From positions 1 to 28,233 of IMG/VR virus record IMGVR_UViG_3300030430_003150: a DNA stretch of 28,233 nucleotides, one strand, 5' to 3'. Below are positions 21,812 through 27,436 of the stretch, one piece after another. Position 1 is the first letter of the stretch. Every line of letters begins with the position of its first letter. The translations under genes were made by a program, and so were the position numbers. Source of the stretch: a virus. The notes under the pieces are model-generated. The model searched no databases. It was not told the DNA's origin and saw nothing but the letters and a program-made list of their open reading frames with translations.

Positions 21812-22959
21812 AAATAAAAACCAATATAGTATTTGAGCATTTAACAAACAGTAACGCCAAAATAATTGTTGAACAGGGCGGCACAAGAAGCGGTAAAACA
21901 TATAATATATTATTATGGTTATTATTAAGTTATTGCAGCCAAAACAATAATAAAACAATAACGGTCGTACGTAAAACCTTCCCGGCGGTTAGAGGTACCG
22001 TAATGCGCGACTTTTTTGAAATACTAAAAAGCAATAATATATATTACGAGGAGTTGCATTTAAAAACAACGCACGAGTATTTTATTAATACTAACCGCAT
22101 TGAATTTATATCCTTGGACCAACCTACAAAAATACGAGGCCGTAAACGTGATGTATTATTTATTAATGAATGTAACGAATTAAACTTTGAGGATTGGCAA
22201 CAACTGATATTTAGAACCACGGAAAAAATTATAATTGATTACAACCCAAGTGACGAGTTTCATTGGATATATGATAAAGTATTAACGCGGGATGATGTTG
22301 AATTTTTTAAAACCACGTATAAAGATAACCCCTTTTTGGAGGATGTTGTTGTTAAAGAAATTGAACGTTTACAAAACATTGACGACAATTATTGGCGTGT
22401 TTATGGTTTGGGCGAACGCGGGCAAAACAGATCGTTAATTTTTAATTTTAATACAATTAAAGAAATACCGCCAACCGCTAAATTAATATCCAAGGGCCTT
22501 GATTTTGGTTATACAAATGACCCGACCGCTTTAGTTGAAACGTACACGGAGGGAGACAATATGTATATTAACGAGTTGTTATACCGTACCGGAATGACAA
22601 ACCAGGATATCGCCCGGGAGTTTACTAAATTAAATTTGGACCGCCGTGATGAAATTTGGGCGGATAGCGCAGAACCAAAAAGCATCGAGGAAATTTACCG
22701 CTTGGGGTTCAATATAAAACCAACGGCCAAGGGTTCGGTTAATATAGGCATTGACATAATACGGCGTTATAAATTATACGTTACCGAACGATCTATAAAC
22801 CTAATTAAAGAATTACGCAATTATAAATTTATTGAGGATAAAAACGGCCAATTAACAAACAAACCAATTGACGCGTTTAATCACGCAACAGATGCCGCCC
22901 GTTATAGTGTTGTAAACCGTTTGTCGCGCCCTAATTATGGCAAATATGCAATACGTTAA
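21808..22959 (+). CDS. Terminase large subunit (PBSX-type, terminase_3)
   Basis: The GTG at 21784 would extend the frame, but the ATG at 21808 overlaps the previous stop (ATGA) and gives 383 residues. The ATPase half has Walker A EQGGTRSGKT (about 22-31) and Walker B DVLFINE (about 115-121) with CNEL next. The nuclease half has GLDFGYTNDPTAL (D232), WADSAEPKSIEE (D286) and DAFNHATDAARY (D355/D362), the acidic residues of the RNase H-like site. It packages DNA into the head through the portal. It is a compact form of the family. Ends before a host-type promoter. Confidence 0.93.
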   Translation: MKIKTNIVFEHLTNSNAKIIVEQGGTRSGKTYNILLWLLLSYCSQNNNKTITVVRKTFPAVRGTVMRDFFEILKSNNIYYEELHLKTTHEYFINTNRIEFISLDQPTKIRGRKRDVLFINECNELNFEDWQQLIFRTTEKIIIDYNPSDEFHWIYDKVLTRDDVEFFKTTYKDNPFLEDVVVKEIERLQNIDDNYWRVYGLGERGQNRSLIFNFNTIKEIPPTAKLISKGLDFGYTNDPTALVETYTEGDNMYINELLYRTGMTNQDIAREFTKLNLDRRDEIWADSAEPKSIEEIYRLGFNIKPTAKGSVNIGIDIIRRYKLYVTERSINLIKELRNYKFIEDKNGQLTNKPIDAFNHATDAARYSVVNRLSRPNYGKYAIR

Positions 22960-23021
22960 AAAAAAATTTACCCAATTTTACAGGTTAAAACAAAAAAATT
23001 TTAAAAAAAAAGTAAAAAAGT

Positions 23022-23052
23022 TTTGGAGTTTATAAACAATTGTGTATATTTG
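23022..23052 (+). promoter_or_regulatory. Host-type (Bacteroidota) promoter, accessory cassette
   Basis: TTTG (23022-23025), 19 bases, then TATATTTG (23045-23052), a full consensus match. It lies 27 bases upstream of the ATG at 23079. Bases 23045-23075 form an imperfect direct repeat with 24668-24698. Confidence 0.88.
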
Positions 23053-23075
23053 TAGTATAATAATAAACAATAAAA
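23045..23075 (+). repeat. Promoter-downstream direct repeat, copy 1
   Basis: 31 bases covering the -7 box and the AGTATAATAATAAACAATAAAA leader; differs from the copy at 24668-24698 at two positions. Confidence 0.85.
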
Positions 23076-23078
23076 AAA

Positions 23079-23435
23079 ATGAAAACATTAAACAACACAC
23101 AAGACAAAGTAAATAGAGAGTTCAATTACGAGCAAATTGCAGCAGTAGAAAACGGCGGGTTTGTTATACCATTTGAGAGAAAAGTAGATTTTGAGGATTG
23201 CCGTACTGAAGTTAGTATTTACGATCTAAATCCTAAACAAGTAAAAGCAATATACAACGCGCCATTTTTAAACGTTAGTTTACACACAAGCGCCTTTGAT
23301 TATTTGTTTCCAAGAGAATTAGAAGGCAACGCTAACAAATACATATATATTGTAAAGCGTGGCAACCAAACGTTTTTAGTAAACAACGAGGGTTTTGGTT
23401 ATTCAAGATACATTGTAGAATTAAAAAATTACTAA
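23079..23435 (+). CDS. Hypothetical accessory protein (118 aa)
   Basis: First gene behind the 23022 promoter, and the leader is A-rich. The 118-residue product has mixed strand/helix character (GGFVIPFERKVDFEDCRTEV, ANKYIYIVKRGNQTFLV, YSRYIVELKNY) with one Cys and no membrane helix or signal peptide. I do not recognise it. As the lead gene of an early-type unit in an otherwise late region, it is a candidate host-takeover or anti-defence protein, but that rests on position alone. Next gene begins 1 base after its stop. Confidence 0.7.
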   Translation: MKTLNNTQDKVNREFNYEQIAAVENGGFVIPFERKVDFEDCRTEVSIYDLNPKQVKAIYNAPFLNVSLHTSAFDYLFPRELEGNANKYIYIVKRGNQTFLVNNEGFGYSRYIVELKNY

Positions 23436-23436
23436 A

Positions 23437-23640
23437 ATGAAAATAACAACAAAACAATTTAACAAATATGAGGCCGTTCGAGAGAGCGGTCTTACAAATA
23501 TGTTTAACGTAAGGTTGGTTAGTAATTTAACCGGTTTAACAAACGCACAAATTTTTTACATAATGAAAAATTACAAGGCCTTAAAAGACCAAGCAAAATT
23601 TGATAACAATTTGCAGAAATACAAAGATTTTATTTTATGA
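23437..23640 (+). CDS. Small HTH-like protein (67 aa)
   Basis: 67 residues with KQFNKYEAVRESGLTNMFNV, VSNLTGLTNAQIFYIMKNY and a basic tail. The RESGLTNMF pattern recalls small phage proteins of the DUF5049 type (recollection), and the two helices around GLTNAQIFYI could be a helix-turn-helix. Likely a regulator or minor accessory factor. Its stop overlaps the next ATG (ATGA). Confidence 0.65.
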   Translation: MKITTKQFNKYEAVRESGLTNMFNVRLVSNLTGLTNAQIFYIMKNYKALKDQAKFDNNLQKYKDFIL

Positions 23641-23873
23641 GCAGTATTGACCATTTATACAACGAAAACAAAGAATTAAAACGCGAGTTACGAAATGTTG
23701 ATCGTAAAATCGAGGCCGCACGTATTGCGGAATTAAGGGCAATAAAACTTTTATTATTAGAATCCGAGCCGGCAAGATGGGATTTGCGTTTACGAATTGT
23801 TGAGGTAATTGAAACAAAAATTAATAACCGTATTGAAACAATACTAAACAATGAAAATAACAAACGAGGATAA
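23637..23873 (+). CDS. Coiled-coil protein (78 aa)
   Basis: 78 residues, charged helical repeats (NENKELKRELRNVDRKIEA, then ELRAIKLLLLE) followed by RWDLRLRIVEVIETKI. No family known. It starts in an ATGA overlap with the previous gene and overlaps the methyltransferase by 23 bases, so it is part of the same operon. Confidence 0.6.
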   Translation: MSSIDHLYNENKELKRELRNVDRKIEAARIAELRAIKLLLLESEPARWDLRLRIVEVIETKINNRIETILNNENNKRG

Positions 23874-24477
23874 TATGCAGTTAATGCAACGTTACCCGGA
23901 TAATTATTTTGATTTGGCTATTGTGGACCCCCCGTATGGTATTAACGTAACAAAAATGACTTTGGGCAACGGCAAAAATAAAATTGACCGGGGATCGAGT
24001 GAGTGGGATGCGAACGTACCAAACCAAAATTATTTTGATGAATTGTTTAGGGTAAGCAAAAATCAAATTATATTTGGCGCTAATTATATGACGGAATTTT
24101 TGCCAGGTTCGAGCGGTTGGATATTTTGGGATAAAGGTACGGGTTCAAATGATTTTAGTGATGGCGAGTTAGCGTTTACAAGTTTTAAACGTGCGTTACG
24201 TAAATATAAGGTTAGTTGGGTTGGCGCCAATGCTAACAACGGCACGCCAAGAATACACCCAACAGAAAAACCAATAAAATTATACGAATGGTTAATAATG
24301 AATTACGCGAACCCGGGCGATAAAATTTTGGATACGCATTTGGGGAGCGGTTCGATTGCTATTGCTTGTCACAATTTGGGCCATCAATTAACGGCGTGCG
24401 AAACAGATCCCGGCTATTATGCCGCAGCAATAAAACGAATACAACAACATAAACAACAATTAAGATTAAAATTATGA
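23851..24477 (+). CDS. DNA methyltransferase, beta class, stand-alone
   Basis: A 208-residue compact methyltransferase. Motif IV DPPYGINV is at about residue 26, near the N-terminus, and motif I-like DTHLGSGSIAIACHNL at about 160, in the beta-class order. FWDKGTGSNDF and HPTEKPIKLYEWL lie between, and KRIQQH closes it. The target-recognition region is very small. No restriction enzyme is nearby; a protective or regulatory role is more likely. The start at 23851 lies within the previous gene; no better start was found. Stop overlaps the next gene (ATGA). Confidence 0.88.
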   Translation: MKITNEDNMQLMQRYPDNYFDLAIVDPPYGINVTKMTLGNGKNKIDRGSSEWDANVPNQNYFDELFRVSKNQIIFGANYMTEFLPGSSGWIFWDKGTGSNDFSDGELAFTSFKRALRKYKVSWVGANANNGTPRIHPTEKPIKLYEWLIMNYANPGDKILDTHLGSGSIAIACHNLGHQLTACETDPGYYAAAIKRIQQHKQQLRLKL

Positions 24478-24617
24478 ATTACGACGATTGGTTAGTAGAA
24501 CAAGAGCACAATTACAGGGGTTGGAATGAACCCGAGAACAATTGCAGATATTGCGATAAACCTATACACAAAGGCCCGTATTGTTGCGGGGCGTGTTCGG
24601 AGGCGGATATGCTATAA
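24474..24617 (+). CDS. Small zinc-ribbon-like protein (47 aa)
   Basis: 47 residues with CRYC-x(8)-YCCGAC after NYRGWNEPENN. The two Cys pairs (C-x2-C and CC-x2-C type) fit a small zinc ribbon. The ATG overlaps the methyltransferase stop, so it is coupled to it; it could be a DNA- or partner-binding adaptor for the enzyme, but that is speculative. Confidence 0.68.
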   Translation: MNYDDWLVEQEHNYRGWNEPENNCRYCDKPIHKGPYCCGACSEADML

Positions 24618-24644
24618 AAAAAAATAAAAAAAATTAAAAAAAAG

Positions 24645-24675
24645 TTTGGTATATTAACAAATGTTTGTATATTAG
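24645..24675 (+). promoter_or_regulatory. Host-type promoter variant, second accessory unit
   Basis: TTTG (24645-24648), 19 bases, then TATATTAG (24668-24675): same spacing, one mismatch in the -7 box. It lies 26 bases before the ATG at 24701. A near copy of the -7/leader region of the promoter at 23022, and it also shares TTTGGT and ATATTAACA with that at 13794. Confidence 0.7.
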
Positions 24676-24698
24676 CAGTATAATAATAAACAATAAAA
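24668..24698 (+). repeat. Promoter-downstream direct repeat, copy 2
   Basis: 31 bases, two mismatches to 23045-23075; the shared leader ends 2 bases before the ATG. Confidence 0.85.
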
Positions 24699-24700
24699 CA

Positions 24701-24844
24701 ATGACATCACAACAAAAAAGTACAATTACAAGATTAGAAAATAAAGGATTTGAATATGTTTACAAAACCGGGGACTTGGTTTTAGTAGAAAAGGGAAGTC
24801 AAGCTTTTTATGTAAAAGCGGATGGTTCATATTTTGCCGAATAA
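24701..24844 (+). CDS. Small hypothetical protein (47 aa)
   Basis: 47 residues, first gene behind the 24645 promoter. It starts MTSQQKSTITRLENKGFEY and has two strand-like stretches (VYKTGDLVLVEKGS, then AFYVKADGSYF). Compact and soluble; no recognised motif. Strong leader and promoter support its reality. Confidence 0.62.
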   Translation: MTSQQKSTITRLENKGFEYVYKTGDLVLVEKGSQAFYVKADGSYFAE

Positions 24845-24861
24845 TTTAAAAATAATAAACA

Positions 24862-25077
24862 ATGAAACAAAATCAATACACAAATTTTATACGATCAAGC
24901 GCTAACGCGTTTATGTGGGAGGTATTTATGTTATGGGACCTCGAACATTTACAGGATTACCAAAGCCGCCTTTGGAGTAAACACGAGAAACTTAAGCCGA
25001 CCGAGTGGCAAGCGTTGGATATTTGCACGGCAATAATACAAATTAAAAAAGCAACCAATGGAAAACCCAAAAAATGA
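24862..25077 (+). CDS. Small hypothetical protein (71 aa)
   Basis: 71 residues, mostly helical, Trp-rich (MWEVFMLWDLEHLQDYQ, WSKHEKLKPTEWQALDI). It ends with a basic tail KKATNGKPKK. It overlaps a small membrane-protein gene by 20 bases. No family recognised. Confidence 0.62.
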   Translation: MKQNQYTNFIRSSANAFMWEVFMLWDLEHLQDYQSRLWSKHEKLKPTEWQALDICTAIIQIKKATNGKPKK

Positions 25078-25162
25078 AAGCGCTTATAAAATGGCGTTTT
25101 GGAGTTACGTTGGATTATTACTAACAACAATTTATTTAATTATTAAAACACACTTATTATGA
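25058..25162 (+). CDS. Very small membrane protein (34 aa)
   Basis: An overlapping ATG gives 34 residues with one transmembrane helix (WSYVGLLLTTIYLII) after a polar N-terminus. The stop overlaps the following ATG (TTATGAG at 25158-25164), a coupling used repeatedly here, and it fills an otherwise empty stretch. Small single-span phage peptides often inhibit host envelope functions, but there is no evidence for that here. Confidence 0.5.
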   Translation: MENPKNESAYKMAFWSYVGLLLTTIYLIIKTHLL

Positions 25163-25317
25163 GAAACAATAGAACACAACTCGATGATTTAAAAGACAAA
25201 ATTAGGCATTGCCAAAAAATGAAAGCCCAGGCAATAGACGAGGCCGATATTAAAAAATGGAGAAAATGGGAGGACCTGGAATGTGAGGCCCGTACAATTA
25301 TATATAACATTAAATAA
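25159..25317 (+). CDS. Small helical protein (52 aa)
   Basis: 52 residues, charged amphipathic helices (TQLDDLKDKIRHCQKMK, WRKWEDLECEARTI). Starts in an ATGA overlap with the previous gene. No motif recognised. Confidence 0.55.
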   Translation: MRNNRTQLDDLKDKIRHCQKMKAQAIDEADIKKWRKWEDLECEARTIIYNIK

Positions 25318-25323
25318 ACAATT

Positions 25324-25557
25324 ATGGATTTTTACTTAAACAATTTTACAACAATAGCCGGCTCGGACGGGACGGTATATTTAAGCGCAACAACTAACGA
25401 AGGCGAAAATTTAGATTTTGAAATTAACGCTTATGAATTATATAAGGATTTGCCGGCAATTTTTCAATTTACAAACAAGGCATATTCAGACGAACAAAAG
25501 CGCATAAAACAGGATCATAAAAATTTAGTAACAAAATTAAAAACACAAATAAAATGA
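25324..25557 (+). CDS. Small hypothetical protein (77 aa)
   Basis: 77 residues: strand-like start (FTTIAGSDGTVYLSATT, then LDFEINAYELYKDLPAIF) and a basic helical end (RIKQDHKNLVTKLKTQIK). Last gene of the accessory cassette, 23 bases before a strong terminator. Unknown function. Confidence 0.62.
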   Translation: MDFYLNNFTTIAGSDGTVYLSATTNEGENLDFEINAYELYKDLPAIFQFTNKAYSDEQKRIKQDHKNLVTKLKTQIK

Positions 25558-25580
25558 GAGATTAAATAAAATACCAAATT

Positions 25581-25611
25581 AAAAGGGGTTGCATGCGCAA
25601 CCCTTTTTTTT
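25581..25611 (+). terminator. Intrinsic terminator ending the accessory cassette
   Basis: GGGTTGC pairs with GCAACCC around an ATGC loop, bordered by AAAA upstream and eight T downstream. It separates the accessory cassette from the tail module; the candidate late promoter at 25621 lies 10 bases further on. Confidence 0.9.
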
Positions 25612-25620
25612 GTCTATTTT

Positions 25621-25649
25621 TAAAAACTTTTTTAAAACAAACGTTATAA
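25621..25649 (+). promoter_or_regulatory. Candidate late promoter (site D), tail module
   Basis: TAAAAAC (25621-25627) and CGTTAT (25642-25647), 14 bases apart as in sites A, B, C and E; the upstream box is a weak match but the -10-like part (AACGTTATA) equals site A. It follows a strong terminator and precedes the ATG at 25654 by a very short leader. Confidence 0.45.
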
Positions 25650-25653
25650 CAAT

Positions 25654-26313
25654 ATGAAAATAAAAATACAAATGCCGCAAGGCCTGGAGGATATAACATT
25701 ACGCGAATACCAAAAATATGATCGCGTTTTAAATACTAACGTTGATGATAAAAATTCGGAGCGTTTTATTCAAGTTAAAATGGTTGAGATATTTTGTGGC
25801 ATTACATACGAACAGGCGGCCGCAATGACGTTAAATGATTTTAACCGGGTTGTTACTGAATTAACGGACATTTTATTACAGGAACCAAAACTCGTCCGCA
25901 CGTTTCAACTTGGGCAAACAACCTTTGGTTTTGTGCCGGATTTGGAAAATATAACATTTGGCGAATATATAGACCTCGACAATTTTATTGGCAAAGTAAA
26001 CGAATTACATAAGGCAATGAGTGTATTATATAGGCCCGTAACACAACAACGAGGCGAAAAATATACAATTCAAGAATATAAAGGGGATCTGTTACACGAT
26101 GTAATGTTGGATATGCCAATGAGTGCGGTTGTTAGTTCAATGCTTTTTTTTTACAATTTAGGGATAGAATTGTCGAGCGTTATGATGAATTATACAACGG
26201 ACCCGGAGTTGGCGAAACACCGTCAACAGTTGGAGGCTTTGGCAAAAAGTGGGGTTGGTACTCGAGTTTATACCAATTGGCACAAGGAGATATTAGGCGA
26301 TTTAATGAAATAA
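25654..26313 (+). CDS. Tail assembly chaperone, frame-0 product
   Basis: 219 residues, first gene behind the terminator/promoter at 25581-25649. Segments LEDITLREYQKYDRVL, IFCGITYEQAAAMTLNDF and MSAVVSSMLFFYNLGIELSSV are consistent with the tail assembly chaperone (G-like) of long-tailed phages, which holds the tape measure during tail assembly. It lacks DNA or metal motifs. Near its 3' end the -1 frame is open from 26136 and continues 95 bases past its stop, see the extension. Position upstream of neck and tail genes, and (after circular closure) upstream of the tape measure, fits the role. Confidence 0.75.
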   Translation: MKIKIQMPQGLEDITLREYQKYDRVLNTNVDDKNSERFIQVKMVEIFCGITYEQAAAMTLNDFNRVVTELTDILLQEPKLVRTFQLGQTTFGFVPDLENITFGEYIDLDNFIGKVNELHKAMSVLYRPVTQQRGEKYTIQEYKGDLLHDVMLDMPMSAVVSSMLFFYNLGIELSSVMMNYTTDPELAKHRQQLEALAKSGVGTRVYTNWHKEILGDLMK

Positions 26314-26408
26314 CAGAATTAAATATCAACCAATGTTTAACAATGTTAGCATTTGAAAAAGAAAAATTAGAAGTAGAAAGCAAACAAATAAAAAATAAAT
26401 ATAAATGA
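26247..26408 (+). CDS. -1 frameshift extension of the tail assembly chaperone (G-T form)
   Basis: In the -1 frame there is no ATG-led gene but 53 codons from about 26247 to the TGA at 26406, which overlaps the next ATG at 26405 (ATGA), as other genes here do. The sequence KWGWYSSLYQLAQGDIRRFN (and NINQCLTMLAFEKEKLEV) is not low complexity and has a Trp/Tyr-rich chaperone-like character. Slippage could occur on the GCA AAA AGT site (26242-26250) or on the T9 run (26144-26152). Expected product: about 251 residues using the A site. This matches the gpG/gpGT arrangement of lambda-type phages. Confidence 0.68.
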   Translation, partial: KWGWYSSLYQLAQGDIRRFNEITELNINQCLTMLAFEKEKLEVESKQIKNKYK

Positions 26409-26896
26409 GCATAGACCAAAACATAGGCGCCCAAAGTTATTTTAAAATTGTTGAAAAATTACGGGATGCGTTATTAAATAATAAATTAATAAATACCGTA
26501 ACAGTTGGCGATATTGGTGATATTGATTTAGACAAACAAACAATATATCCTTTGGCGCATATTGTAATTGGGCAAGCAAATTTTGGCAGCACGACAATAA
26601 ATTACGAGGTTAGTATTTTAATAATGGATATTGTTCACAATGACCTTGGTATTGAAAGCGAACCCAGCATATACCAAAACTCAAGCGAGTTATACGTTTT
26701 AAATTCAATGTTAAACGTTGGCAACCATATTGTCGATAAATTATTTGTTGGCGATTTATATGATGGTAACGTTTATATAAATAAAGAAAATGTAACGGCC
26801 GAGCCGTTTCGCGATCGATTTGAAAACGTCCTCGCCGGGTGGAGTTTTAATTTTCAATTAACAACGCGTAATAATATAGACCGATGCAATTCATAA
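26405..26896 (+). CDS. Tail terminator/neck-type protein
   Basis: 163 residues beginning in the overlap with the frameshift extension. SYFKIVEKLRDALLNNKL forms the first helix, followed by strand-rich parts (INYEVSILIMDIVHND, FRDRFENVLAGWSFNFQLT) typical of small phage tail terminators. The family is defined by fold and position rather than by motifs. It overlaps the next gene by 13 bases. Confidence 0.65.
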   Translation: MSIDQNIGAQSYFKIVEKLRDALLNNKLINTVTVGDIGDIDLDKQTIYPLAHIVIGQANFGSTTINYEVSILIMDIVHNDLGIESEPSIYQNSSELYVLNSMLNVGNHIVDKLFVGDLYDGNVYINKENVTAEPFRDRFENVLAGWSFNFQLTTRNNIDRCNS

Positions 26897-27432
26897 ACGT
26901 TAATAAAATTGCCGAGAAGTGGGGTAAATATATTGTTCAACAAAGTAGGTCGCGCCTTACAAAAGGAAAACATAACGTTGATAAAAATTTATACAATTCG
27001 TTAAAATCAGAAATAAAAAAAAATAACCAAGGTATTGATATTTTAATTTCAATGTTGGGTTACGGTAAATTTTTGGATAAAGGGGTGCGAGGTGCAAACG
27101 CGTATTATGCGGATGGTAATACCTCATCAAGTCCGTATTCGTTTAAGTCAAGTTCAAAAATACCGCCCGTTGAAACGTTGGCGAATTGGGCCAAAAAACG
27201 TAACATACGTTTACGCAATGATAAAGGGCAATTTGCAAAAGGCAATTATAATACAATAGGTTTTTTAATTGCGCGCAGCATACGCGACAAAGGCATAAGG
27301 TCAACAATGTTTTTAACGCGTTCATTTCAAACCTCTCAAAAGTGGGTTGAGTTAAAATTGGCTCGTGCAGTTGGTGAGGATGTTGCAAACGAAATACGTA
27401 AAACGGCTAAAAAAATAGAAAGCAAAAAATAA
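26884..27432 (+). CDS. HK97 gp10-like tail/neck component
   Basis: 182 residues with GYGKFLDKGVRGANAYYA, LANWAKKRNIRLRNDKGQF, SIRDKGIRSTMFLTRSFQ, the pattern of gp10-like head-tail or tail-completion proteins. It is basic, ends in a Lys-rich tail (KTAKKIESKK), and lies between the terminator-like gene and the following tail protein. Placement agrees with siphophage neck modules. Confidence 0.72.
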   Translation: MQFINVNKIAEKWGKYIVQQSRSRLTKGKHNVDKNLYNSLKSEIKKNNQGIDILISMLGYGKFLDKGVRGANAYYADGNTSSSPYSFKSSSKIPPVETLANWAKKRNIRLRNDKGQFAKGNYNTIGFLIARSIRDKGIRSTMFLTRSFQTSQKWVELKLARAVGEDVANEIRKTAKKIESKK

Positions 27433-27436
27433 TAAA

